Origin: Thraustochytrium sp. TN22
Lineage: Eukaryota; Sar; Bigyra; Thraustochytrida; Thraustochytriidae
Direction: 5' to 3'
Assembly: GCA_013306675.1 (NCBI GenBank)
Contig: JABLUY010000083.1
Coordinates: 1 to 64,000, forward strand
DNA: 64,000 nucleotides
The notes under the pieces are model-generated. The model saw only the letters and a list, made by a program, of their open reading frames with translations. It searched no databases and was not told the origin of the DNA. Positions 19,705-28,682 of this stretch are shown one piece after another (the first letter of the stretch is position 1; each line of letters starts with the position of its first letter). Position numbers and translations under genes: made by a program.

Positions 19705-20697
19705 GCGCGGAGAGGCCGACCGCCGCGCCGCGCGCGCCGCGCCGCGCCGCCGCCCGGCCGCGCGCGCGCCGACCCGAGCGCGCGAGCGAGACGGAGGCGA
19801 GCGAGAGCGCGCGCGCGCGCGATCGAGGTCTGCTCCGCTGGGCTGGCCGCCCCCGGCGTTTCCGGCGCGCCCGTGCAGGGACGTGCTCCGGGCCCCCCTG
19901 CACGGGCCGGCGGCGCTGGTTCGAGCCGCGCGCGTGAGGGGCTTGCAACAAGTCAGAGGGGGGACGCCCGCCGGGAGGGATTCGCCGGGCCTGCGCGGTC
20001 GCGCCGGGGCCCAGCAGAGCACCATGGAGGACGACGACTCGGAGAGCGGCGACGACTTGCTTGCCGTGGAAGGCCCTGTTGCGCGGAAGAGGCGCGGCGC
20101 GGCGCGGCGAGGCAGGGGAAGCTAGTCGCGCAGCCCAGCGGCAGCGAAAGGCTGGCTGGTGGTGCTGGTGGTGCTGGTGCTGGTGCTGCGGCGAGTGGGT
20201 TTGGGCTTCGAAATGCCAGTGATTGCGCAGAGGGCTCGTGTCGAGGCCGTGGATGCCGCCTCGTGCCCGCCAGCCTGCCTGCCTGCCTGCACTCGCAGTC
20301 AGTGCAATGAGCCTGGACCGCAGCGAAGGTGGAGCGCTCGGATCTCAGAGCCAGTCTCACTGCACTCTCGGTTCAGAAGGCCGAGACGAAGGCGAGTCAG
20401 GCTCAGTCAGCGTCGCACCTGGGTCTGACAGAAGAACCAGCCCGCCAGCCTGAGAGAGCTGCTGCTGCTCGTGCTGGTGCTGACGCTGATTCGCTTCGCG
20501 TGCTGACACGGCTCGACCCGGACTCGGACCGCCTGCCTGCCAGGCACGGTGGTACCTCACTGCCTGATCAGGCTGCCGTTGTTGTGCCCGGTCGCTGTCG
20601 CGGTGTTCACGCCTGGCTGCAAAAGCCTGCAAACAAACCTCTCTCTCTCGCTCTCCCAGCTCAGCCTGAGAGGCTCCCAACGGCGGAGCCAGCGAGC
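19533..20697. promoter_or_regulatory. Shared upstream region of the divergent NIPA pair
   Basis: 1165 bases between the two start codons. A (CCG)n run at about 19666-19705 and a tggtgc repeat near 20158-20195 are the visible features. It should hold the promoters of both transporters. A small Kozak-context frame at 20024 is listed separately. Confidence 0.4.
20024..20125 (+). CDS. Small frame of 33 codons with strong Kozak context
   Basis: The start reads agcaccATGg. The product is acidic first (MEDDDSESGDDLL) and then Arg-rich. It lies 570 bases upstream of NIPA-B on the same strand and could be an upstream frame in its leader, a first exon, or chance. No homology recognised. Confidence 0.2.
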   Translation: MEDDDSESGDDLLAVEGPVARKRRGAARRGRGS

Positions 20698-22233
20698 ATG
20701 GGTCACGGTCTGCGCGCGCGGGCGACGCGCGCGCGGGCGACGCGCGCGCGCTGGGCGACGGCGGCCGCGGCGGTGGCGGCGGCAGCCGGGGCGGCCGCCG
20801 CCCGCGCCGAAGCGGTGTCGAGCTCGGGCGCAGCCGAAGCGGCAGGCAGCGGGGTGCGCAATGAGGAGGCCGGCGGCGACGAGGGCGGGCAGCTGTCGTC
20901 GCTGGCGAACCTCGAGAACTTCTTCGTGTTCTGCGGCGTGACGCTGGCCGTGGCGGCCTCCTTCCTGGTGTGCCTCGGGCTGGCGCTGCAAAAGGTGTCG
21001 CTGTGCATGCCGGGCAACGAGTCGGTGCCGCCGCTCAAGCAGCCCAAGTGGCTGGCCGGCTTCTCCTGCATGCTGCTGGGCAACATTTTGGACTTCTTCG
21101 CGTTCGGCATGGCGCCGCAGAGCCTGCTGGCGCCGCTTGCCGCGCTCTCGCTAGTGTGGAACCTGTCCATCTCCTCGTACATGCTCAACGAGAGCTACGA
21201 CCGCAACGACGTGCGCGCCGTGGCGCTCATCTTTGCCGGCACCAGCATCACCGTCATCTTCTCCAACCACCGTGAGCGCGGCTACTCGCTGGACGCGCTG
21301 CGCGCGCTTTACAGGCAGGAGCGCATGGTCGGCTACTTCATCGTGGTGCCGCTCCTGCTGGCCGCGCACTACGCGTTCATTCACTTTGCGTCGGAGCCCG
21401 GCGCACACAATGCGCTCTGGAAGCTTGTCGAGCTCGTCGGCTGGTGCGGGTTCGCCGGCATCACCGGCGGCCAGAGCGTACTCTTCGCCAAGTCCACGGT
21501 CGAGCTCCTCAAGGACGCGGTGCAGGGCGACGACGTCTTCCTGCACTTTGACACCTGGCTCATCATCGCCGCCATGGTTGCCTGCCTGCTCACGCAAATC
21601 ACCTTCCTCAACGGCGCCATGAAGCGCTTCGACCAGCTGTACGTCATGCCCATGTACCAGAGCTACTGGATCATCTCGGGGGTCGTGGGCGGCCTCGTGT
21701 ACTTTGGCGAGTGGGAGGACTTCTCTGCGACGCAGATTAACATGTTCCTGGTCGGCACCTTGATCACGTTGGCGGGGCTCATCGTGCTCACGCGCAAGGA
21801 GAACCACAGCCTCAGCAGCACCGGCCCGCAGCCCGCCTTCGACCCGCTGCCCAGCCGCAAGATCAGCGCCGACAGCGCCTATGGCTTTGTACAGGACGAC
21901 GACCGCGACCGCGACTTTGACGCGCGCGCCATCGCCGTCTCCGGATCCATGGACGACGCCGACGGCAACACCGGGCCCGACGACGACGACGTTGATCGCG
22001 AGGACGTCCACCTCTCCCGCCCGCGAATTGGCTCCGGCGGTCATCGCCTCAGCTACGAGAACGACCACGTCATCGAGCTTGCCACGAGGCACTCGCTCTC
22101 CCCGCGTGGCAGCCAGCGCTCCTCCTTTCGCAAGCTCAGCCACGTCTCCTCCAATGGCAGCATCGATAATCACAGTGCCAGTGAGGACCACCGCCGCCGC
22201 TCCGCCTCGTACACGCGCACGCTCGACTTGTAG
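20698..22233 (+). CDS. NIPA-type magnesium transporter (paralogue B)
   Basis: 511 residues. An Ala/Arg-rich N-terminus (about 30 residues, possibly a cleaved signal) and a polar linker precede about nine membrane helices with the NIPA motifs LGLALQKVSLCMPGNE, FFAFGMAPQSLLAPLAALSL, GGQSVLFAKSTVELLKDA and MPMYQSYWIISGVVGG. Expected role is Mg2+ transport at plasma or endosomal membranes. A hydrophilic tail of about 150 residues (rich in Asp, Ser and Arg, with many possible phosphorylation sites) is longer than in paralogue A. Start: first Met of the conserved-length reading, in an agcATGg context; the frame stays open upstream without family similarity. Divergently transcribed from paralogue A. 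Confidence 0.88.
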   Translation: MGHGLRARATRARATRARWATAAAAVAAAAGAAAARAEAVSSSGAAEAAGSGVRNEEAGGDEGGQLSSLANLENFFVFCGVTLAVAASFLVCLGLALQKVSLCMPGNESVPPLKQPKWLAGFSCMLLGNILDFFAFGMAPQSLLAPLAALSLVWNLSISSYMLNESYDRNDVRAVALIFAGTSITVIFSNHRERGYSLDALRALYRQERMVGYFIVVPLLLAAHYAFIHFASEPGAHNALWKLVELVGWCGFAGITGGQSVLFAKSTVELLKDAVQGDDVFLHFDTWLIIAAMVACLLTQITFLNGAMKRFDQLYVMPMYQSYWIISGVVGGLVYFGEWEDFSATQINMFLVGTLITLAGLIVLTRKENHSLSSTGPQPAFDPLPSRKISADSAYGFVQDDDRDRDFDARAIAVSGSMDDADGNTGPDDDDVDREDVHLSRPRIGSGGHRLSYENDHVIELATRHSLSPRGSQRSSFRKLSHVSSNGSIDNHSASEDHRRRSASYTRTLDL

Positions 22234-22941
22234 TCTTTTCAGCGCGTCGCAACCTTGGGCTCGAGCTTCACATTCATTACCGTGAGAGGCCGGCAAGACA
22301 CCGAAGCATCTGATGTAACTTACACGTCCACTAGCTCTAACGTTAGAGAAGACATGCCTTTTCATCTGCCTGCGCATGCGCACGCAAGCGAGCTGCCAAA
22401 GCCGGAGCGCGCAGCCAAGCCGGACAGGTCCAGCTCTCCGTCTCCCCTGCCACGACGCGAAGCGGCTGATGCAAAGAGAGGACGCTCTCGTGAAGCAAGA
22501 GAGGACGCTCTCGTGAAGCGCCCGATGCGAGACGCGCTCGTGATGAGCTTGACAGCGAGTTCGTCCCCACCGAGCGGGGTCGAGCTTGCGACCTCCTGAG
22601 AGTCTGAGACTGTGATGGTGATGTTGAGCAGCCAAGGCCGCGATCGCCGCCGACTCACGGTCAGCGTCTCGTCAACGGCGCGCGGGCAAAGCGCCCAAAG
22701 GCGAGCGCGAGGCGCCTCGCGCGGCGGCGGGCGGCGGCGGCGGGCGGGCGGCGGCGGCGGCGCGGGCTCGGCGCGGCTTGCGAGGCCGCTGGAGCGCGCG
22801 CGCCGCGCCGGAGCGGCGTCCCGCGGCGCGCGGGACTGGTGAGCGCGAGGCAGCGGCGGGAGCCGACCAGGGCCTGCTGCGCACGGGCGAGACGCGCGCG
22901 GGCGAGACGCGCGCGGGCGCACGCGACGCGGCGCGGGCGAG
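22234..22941. other. Intergenic region upstream of the Grx-TTL-M14 gene
   Basis: 708 bases. A perfect 23-bp direct repeat (gagaggacgctctcgtgaag core) occurs twice at about 22476-22521. The last 250 bases are CG/GGC-rich leader. No gene recognised. Confidence 0.45.
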
Positions 22942-25900
22942 ATGAGCAGGATGCGCACGAGCGTGTACGTGGGCGTTGGCCTGCTGCTGGTGCTGTGGGT
23001 GGCCATGATCCACTGGTTCGAGGTGAGCTCGCTGGAGGACGTGGCGGGCGGCGTCGAGATGATGAGCACGGTCCTCATGGAGCGCAGCGGCATGCGCGGC
23101 GGCGCTCCGGGTACGAGCGCCGCGCCGATGGACCGAGTGCAGCTCTTTATCTTGGTGGGGCTTGCCAAGTGCGACTTCACCGTGCTGGCGAGCGACACGC
23201 TCGGCCGCCTGGTGGAGGCGCACCCGAACGAGGTCATGCAGTACAAGTGGATGGCCGGGTCCAAGCCCGAGTTTCGCGAGTGGCTCGTGGTGCGCAAGAG
23301 CACGGGCCAGGTGCCCAAGTCCCACGAGACTGCGCCGGTGGTCTTTCTGCGCATCGGCGAAACGCGGATGTTTCTCGGTGGTGTGCAGCAGCTGCTCGAC
23401 TACATCGACATGCGCTTCCCAGACCTCGACATCTCCATGGAGTTCTCGCGTTATAATGCCCTGAGCGCAGGCAAGAGCGGCGCGAAAAGCGGCAGCGGCG
23501 GCCTCGGCGGCGGCAAGACTTCTTCGAACTGGGCCGCCGCCACTCCACCACCGACCTCGCTCAGGCCTTCCGACGCCTACGACGAACAGACGAGCGCGCA
23601 GGCCGTAAGCGGCGACGGAGACAGCACGCCGGAGGATGCCGAGCCGCCCGTGGACGGCGACCCGGGCCTCGGCGACAACCCCGAGCAGGCGCCGGCGCCC
23701 GTTGCGGCCTCCCAGGCCGTCTTTTTGCATTCGCCGCTGAACCAGCTGCAGCAGCAGGTGCCGCTGCGCAAGAAGAGCGTCGTCACGACGTACCGCGTGA
23801 CGGAAAAGCGCGTGACCAACTACCGGCCAATGATCGAGTTCTTGCGATCGCGCGGGTGGGCCAACATCCCGATGGCGCCGCTTCTGGCGACCTGGATCTT
23901 GGTGCAAGACCAGAAGACGGCCGCCTATGTGCTGAGCCGCTACCACAAGGCCATCGTCAACAACATCGGATACGGCGGTCAGAGCTGCTTCGGCGGCACC
24001 AAGGGCTACCAGCTGCGATGCCGGTCCGAGTTCGCGGCCAACGCTGGGTGCGCCTACGACGACCTGGGCGTGCAGCCGCCGCAGTACCGGCTGTGGTTCA
24101 ACGACGAGTGCCGAAAGTTCTTCGACCAGGTGTGCCCGGTCAAGCCGGACGCCATGTGGATCGAAAAGCCCAGCGGCGGCCAGCACGGCGCCGGCATGCA
24201 GGTGCACCAGGGCTGCGGCAAGCTGCACGCCACGCATGGCACCTGCACCGGGTCTGGCAAAAAGTACATCGCCATGCCGTACCTGTCGCCGGCGCTCCTG
24301 AGCGGCCACAAGTTCGACGTGCGCTCGTACCTGCTGGTGGCCAGCCTGGACCCGCTGCTCGTGTTTTACCATGATGGCTTTGCGCGCAAGGCCGGCTCGG
24401 CGTACTCGTCGGACGTCTCGGACACGAATGCGCACATCACCAACGCGGTCTCGCAGTCGTCCGAGGACCACTTCTACGAGTTCACGCGCCTGCAGCGCGT
24501 GTTGCACGAGGAGTCCGGCTTCCCAGCCGACTTCATGACGCGCATCTTCCGCGAGCACGCCATCAAGGTGCAGCAGTACGTGTTCCAGGCGTCGCGTCAG
24601 ACCATGAAGCTGCGCAAGAAGGGCGTCTACCAGATCTTTGCGCTGGACTGGATCATCGACGACGACGGCGGCATCCACATGCTCGAGGCGAACTCGAACC
24701 CGCTCGTCACCGTCTACTCGGACATGCGCGAGGAGTTTACCGAGACCTGGGACTCCATGGTCGACCTTGTGCTTCGCATCCACACGGAGCCGGCCTCGCT
24801 CTTTAGCGCGGAACGCCCCGAGCTGCGCACCACGCCGGCCGACCAGCGCTTCGTCTACCGCAACTGGCATCTCATGTTTAGCGAGCTCGAGGAGCGCGCC
24901 TCGGGCGCGAGCTTCGACCCGTGCTCCACGCGCATCAAGCAGTTTAGCGTCCAGGCGGCCGGCAAGTCGCGCACGCTCGCCCGCGGGACGGTCGAGGCTG
25001 GCGCTGATGAGTCCTCCGACCGTCCCCAGGCCGAGGGCGGCGTCTCGCTCCCGCTCGCGTCGCCTTCGGCTTCGGCCTCGGCCTCGCTGCCGAGCGCCCA
25101 GGGCGCCGAGACGCCCTACGCCGTGACGGCGCGGGACGTGGAGCGCGCGATCCGCGAAGGCGCCTCGCGGCCCTGCATTCCGCTGGACGTGACCACTGAC
25201 AGCCGCTTCAAGGGCTGCGTGCGCATCGACCGAGGCCTCGGGCCCAACGACATGGTAACGCGCTGCGAGCTGGATGCGAGCTACTTTTACGTCATTGAGC
25301 CGGCGCTGGAGGCCGGTGAGGAGCGATCCAACTGCTACCCGATCGTCATGGTGGCGGCCGGCGTGCATGGCAACGAGCACGCCGGTGTGGTGGCGGCAAA
25401 CTTCGTGCGCCGCACCTGGACGCCGCGCAGCGCACGCCTCGTGGTCATCGAGCGCCTCAACGCGCGCGCCGTCGCGTCCAAGTCGCGCTACATCCCGCGC
25501 GTCTCGCAGGCCGAGCGCGACCTGAACCGCAACTTCCCCGAGACTGGCCCGGTCGGTTCCCTCGCGCGCGCGATCTGGGCCGTCGTGCGCGAGCTGCAGC
25601 CGCACATCTTTATTGACCTGCACGAGGGCTGGGGCGTGTACAACAAGCTCAGGAAGAACTCCGGCGGCGCTCTCGTGGGCAATCCCAACTTCAGCAAGGG
25701 CAGCTCCATCATCTCCACTGAGCTCGCCGCGCCCGTCGCCAAGTACATGATCAACAAGGTCAACAAGGCCACCGTCACCGATCCCTCGCGCCACTTTCTC
25801 TCCATCACGCCGCCCATTAGCACCGGCCTCGCCAGCATGATTGACCGCAGCTTCGCCTCGCTTGTCATGGTGCTCGAGACCACCTCCAAGGGCCAGCCGC

Positions 25901-26412
25901 TCTCGCTGCGCGCGCAGCAGCAGCTCATCATGGTGGGCGCCTGTCTCTCGCTGCTGCAGCTCGTCCCCAAGGCCTTCAACCCCATTGCCGGCTTCGACCC
26001 GCAGTACGCCTGCGTCGCCGGCTCCTCCGGCTGCGCGCTCGCCTACCCGGGCGACCGCGCCGCCGCCATCTCCGGCCTCGCCGCGCCTGCGCTCGATCTC
26101 GACCTCGACTCCGCGCTCGACGCGCTCGACGCGCTCGACTCCATCGCGCCCGTGGCCGGCGGTGCCGACGATGTGCGCCAGGCGGACGAACTTCTCAGTC
26201 AAGCCGACGACCTTCAAGCCGACGACCTTCAGGCCGACGACATCTTGGCCAGCCATGTACAGCAGGACGCCTTCGACACGCAGCAGGCTGACGACCTTGA
26301 CCTCCTGGGCGACGACACGGAGACCGTCGACCTTTTCGACGGTGACGCCAGCGAGGACGACACTGCCGAGATCGAGGACGACGAGTCCGAGGCTGTCACC
26401 TTTGTTCGATGA
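22942..26412 (+). CDS. Membrane-anchored glutaredoxin-like / TTL-like / M14 carboxypeptidase-like fusion protein
   Basis: 1156 residues. Residues 7-26 form one hydrophobic segment near the N-terminus (type II signal anchor). Residues 65-165 look glutaredoxin-like: single Cys77 in KCDFT, a TAPVVFL cis-Pro strand and FLGGVQQLLDYI. Residues about 280-615 are a tubulin-tyrosine-ligase-like ATP-grasp ligase: WIEKPSGGQHGAG (Lys409), then YLSPALLSGHKFDVRSYLL and MLEANSNP (Glu582, Asn584). Residues about 700-1000 are M14/AstE-like: GVHGNEHAG (His809, Glu812), RDLNRNFP, DLHEGW (His894) and VLETT (Glu979), so all zinc ligands and the general base are present. The tail is acidic, with repeated QADDL units. 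The ligase part holds several extra Cys, as expected for an oxidising lumen. One chain thus couples amino-acid ligation with amide hydrolysis, probably in the secretory pathway. Substrate unknown; it need not be tubulin. Confidence 0.82.
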   Translation: MSRMRTSVYVGVGLLLVLWVAMIHWFEVSSLEDVAGGVEMMSTVLMERSGMRGGAPGTSAAPMDRVQLFILVGLAKCDFTVLASDTLGRLVEAHPNEVMQYKWMAGSKPEFREWLVVRKSTGQVPKSHETAPVVFLRIGETRMFLGGVQQLLDYIDMRFPDLDISMEFSRYNALSAGKSGAKSGSGGLGGGKTSSNWAAATPPPTSLRPSDAYDEQTSAQAVSGDGDSTPEDAEPPVDGDPGLGDNPEQAPAPVAASQAVFLHSPLNQLQQQVPLRKKSVVTTYRVTEKRVTNYRPMIEFLRSRGWANIPMAPLLATWILVQDQKTAAYVLSRYHKAIVNNIGYGGQSCFGGTKGYQLRCRSEFAANAGCAYDDLGVQPPQYRLWFNDECRKFFDQVCPVKPDAMWIEKPSGGQHGAGMQVHQGCGKLHATHGTCTGSGKKYIAMPYLSPALLSGHKFDVRSYLLVASLDPLLVFYHDGFARKAGSAYSSDVSDTNAHITNAVSQSSEDHFYEFTRLQRVLHEESGFPADFMTRIFREHAIKVQQYVFQASRQTMKLRKKGVYQIFALDWIIDDDGGIHMLEANSNPLVTVYSDMREEFTETWDSMVDLVLRIHTEPASLFSAERPELRTTPADQRFVYRNWHLMFSELEERASGASFDPCSTRIKQFSVQAAGKSRTLARGTVEAGADESSDRPQAEGGVSLPLASPSASASASLPSAQGAETPYAVTARDVERAIREGASRPCIPLDVTTDSRFKGCVRIDRGLGPNDMVTRCELDASYFYVIEPALEAGEERSNCYPIVMVAAGVHGNEHAGVVAANFVRRTWTPRSARLVVIERLNARAVASKSRYIPRVSQAERDLNRNFPETGPVGSLARAIWAVVRELQPHIFIDLHEGWGVYNKLRKNSGGALVGNPNFSKGSSIISTELAAPVAKYMINKVNKATVTDPSRHFLSITPPISTGLASMIDRSFASLVMVLETTSKGQPLSLRAQQQLIMVGACLSLLQLVPKAFNPIAGFDPQYACVAGSSGCALAYPGDRAAAISGLAAPALDLDLDSALDALDALDSIAPVAGGADDVRQADELLSQADDLQADDLQADDILASHVQQDAFDTQQADDLDLLGDDTETVDLFDGDASEDDTAEIEDDESEAVTFVR

Positions 26413-27423
26413 TGATTGTGAAAACAAACGCGCACAAACACCGCGTGCATCCCTGACTTTGCTCCACGTTAGAGTACCCGCTAAACATTCTGCAACTGCA
26501 AGCGCCCCGGCCGAGTGCCCGCCAAGCCCAGCCCGCTGGGCCCGGGGTCCGAGTCCCGGGCCCGGCCGGCTGGCAGCGGCGGCTGGCACTGCAGGTGGCC
26601 GTTCGCGCAACCGCCCAGCGCCCGTTGCACTCCCCACCGTTCCACCCCACCGGACTTTTGCTTCACAGTCAGTCACTGCCTCCTCACTGTCACGCTGTCG
26701 CCGCACACAACGTCCATTCACTCCGCGGCTGTTTCCGCAAGTGCACAATGTCGCGTGCTGCAAGTGCCGCAAACCGAACACCTCGCCTCGCGGCCGACCC
26801 GCGCCTCCGGTGCCGCCGCCGCCCACCCGGCCGCGAAAACCCGGCCGGAAGCCGGCAAACCCGCCGTAGGCCCGCCCCGGCGCCGGCCGCCCCGGCCCGC
26901 CGCCCCGGCCGCGCCCCGCCGGCAGCCGACCCGCGCCGGACCGCGCCGGTCCCGCGCCGGCGCGCTTCGCCCGGCGTCCGCGGGAGCGCGCCGCGTTTGC
27001 CCCTTCTTCCGGCGGCGGCGCCGCGCTCCTCCTTTCCTTTTCTTCGCGCTTCGGCGCCGCTCCGCGCGCGGCGTCTCGGCGGCGCGCGCGCGCGGCAGAA
27101 CGGCAGCGCGCGCGGCGGCAGCGCGCGGAGGGCGCGCGGCGGCGGCGGCGGCGGCGGCGGCGCGCGGGCGCGGCGCGGGCCGGCGGCGCGGATCGTCGCG
27201 ATCATCGGCGGCGCGGCGGCGCGCGGCGGAGCGCGCGCGCAGAGCGCGAGCGGCGGCGAAGCGCGCGGGCGCGCGCGGCGGCGCGGCGGCGCGGCGCGCG
27301 GCGGCGCGCGGCGCGGCGGCGGCGGCGGCGAGGCGGCGAAGCGCGGGCGCGGCGCGCGGCGCGGCGAGGCGCGGCGCGGCGAGGCGGCGGCGGCGGCGGC
27401 AGCGCCACCAGCTCCCGGGCGGG
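26413..27423. other. Intergenic region and long GC-rich leader
   Basis: 1 kb between two plus-strand genes. From about 26850 it is an extreme G+C tract with many CGGCG/GGCGG runs leading into the start at 27424. Arg/Ala-rich open frames here on both strands are compositional. No gene recognised. Confidence 0.45.
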
Positions 27424-28122
27424 ATGAACATGCTGCAGTCGAACAAGCGCAGCGCGCTGGACTTCGAGTCGCCGGAGGCGAGCTGCAAGAGGCGGCGCGT
27501 GCTGGGCGACTGGACGAACTCGCCCGTGCCCTGGGCAGGCGCGGCCGGCGCAGGCGCCCCGGGCCCGTTCGGGGAGGCGGGCTCGGCGTCGGCGGCCGTC
27601 TTCGGGCTGAGCGCCGAGCAGCAGCAGCACCAGCAGCTACAGCACCAGCAGCAACAGCAACAGCACCAGCTTGAGCAGCAGCAGCAGCTGCAGCTGCAAG
27701 CGCACGCCGCAGGCGGGCACAAGCGGCGGCGCGACGAGGATGGCGGTGGCGACATGGAGTCGCTGCGGCCGTCGCCAATGGTCATGCAGCGGCTCCGGCA
27801 CGAGCTGCAGGAGCAGGAGCTCGTATCACGCAACCTGAAGCAGGCCTGCGAGGACCAGCAGAACGAGCTCGTTCGCCTTCACAACGAGAACAAGCTCTTG
27901 AAAAGGTCTGTGGTGGCCTTTAACGATAAGCGCCAGCACGCCGAGCACGAGGCCTCGCAGCTGCGCAACGAGCTTGCGGCCGCGCGCCGCCGCGTGCGCG
28001 AGCTCGAGGAGGCCAATGTGCAGCTCTGCTTGCACGCGCAGCACCACGCCATGTCCACCTGCCGCACGGATGATTTCCACGATCGCAACCACTTTGGCGG
28101 CGGCGGCGGCCCTGTATGTTGA
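27424..28122 (+). CDS. Coiled-coil protein with N-terminal nuclear signal and poly-Gln region
   Basis: 232 residues, no named family recognised. The N-terminus (NKRSALDFESPEASCKRRR, residues 7-25) is a bipartite-type nuclear localisation signal that recalls the layout of akirin N-termini. Residues 65-93 are Gln/His-rich. A second basic patch KRRRDED is at 100-106. Residues 120-205 form a continuous heptad-type coiled coil containing ENKLLKRSVVAFNDKR (155-170), a motif like the E-N-x-x-L-K-R-A-V segments of plant coiled-coil/CUE-associated proteins. The C-terminus ends in poly-Gly. Likely a nuclear dimerising factor, but this is inference. Start: the only ATG just ahead of the nuclear signal, after a very GC-rich leader. 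AATAAA lies 63 bases after the stop. Confidence 0.7.
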   Translation: MNMLQSNKRSALDFESPEASCKRRRVLGDWTNSPVPWAGAAGAGAPGPFGEAGSASAAVFGLSAEQQQHQQLQHQQQQQQHQLEQQQQLQLQAHAAGGHKRRRDEDGGGDMESLRPSPMVMQRLRHELQEQELVSRNLKQACEDQQNELVRLHNENKLLKRSVVAFNDKRQHAEHEASQLRNELAAARRRVRELEEANVQLCLHAQHHAMSTCRTDDFHDRNHFGGGGGPVC

Positions 28123-28184
28123 TTGAGAGCGCCTCGCGCGTCGAGTCTCACAAGTCACGCTATCTACAACAACTATGCAGCATC

Positions 28185-28190
28185 AATAAA
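28185..28190 (+). terminator. Candidate polyadenylation signal AATAAA
   Basis: AATAAA sits 63 bases past the stop of the coiled-coil gene in a locally AT-rich stretch. This is the expected place, although such signals are not obvious for other genes here. Confidence 0.45.
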
Positions 28191-28630
28191 TTGATTTCCT
28201 TCTCCAAGTACTCGTACTAGGCCTCAGGCCTTCTCTCCGCCCAGTCTCTGCGTGTCCGCAGCTCCTTGTCTTTGCGATGACATCGATCAAAATGAAAGAT
28301 GGCAGGGGCGAGGAGAAGGGCCGAGAAGTCTGGCAGGAGCGTCGTGGCGCAGTGCATGCATGCAAGTTGCAACCTCACTCCACTGCTTGCGCAAGGCTCT
28401 AACAGTAACTTTAGCTGGAGCCGGTGACACCACCCTGGCCGGCGGGCCTGCGGACACAGCAACAGATTGTCAGCCAGCAGAGGTTCACTCGCAGTCAGTC
28501 AACGCGCGTCGCTGTCGTCGGCGCGGTAGGCAAGCGGTAGGCAAGGCAACCCCGCCGGCCCAGCCCTGTCGACCGCCGAGGCACGCCCGCACGCCCGGTG
28601 CGCGGCGCGGCGGGTCGTCCGGCCGTCCGA

Positions 28631-28632
<2 letters not shown>

Positions 28633-28670
<38 letters not shown>

Positions 28671-28671
28671 C
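28633..28671. repeat. (GGCA)n tetranucleotide repeat next to a start codon
   Basis: About ten GGCA copies end 11 bases before the SulP start codon, so it lies in the core promoter or 5' UTR and could change expression by length variation. Confidence 0.85.
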
Positions 28672-28682
28672 GTCCCAGATCG

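Larger units (their letters stand above)
28123..28682. other. Intergenic region upstream of the SulP gene
   Basis: 560 bases with the AATAAA motif near its start and a (GGCA)n tract close to its end. No gene recognised. Confidence 0.45.

Noticed and set aside
19900-19940. Possible tRNA B-box (ggttcgag) near 19920
   Set aside because: No matching A-box, acceptor stem or anticodon arm could be drawn around it.
22672-26826. Very long open frame (over 1300 codons) antisense to the Grx-TTL-M14 gene
   Set aside because: It mirrors the coding strand in GC-rich DNA, is Ala/Arg/Val/His-rich without motifs, and the sense frame has clear domains.
26515-27423. 300-residue N-terminal extension of the coiled-coil protein
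   Set aside because: Pro/Arg/Ala-rich translation of a GC leader; a nuclear signal directly follows the ATG at 27424.
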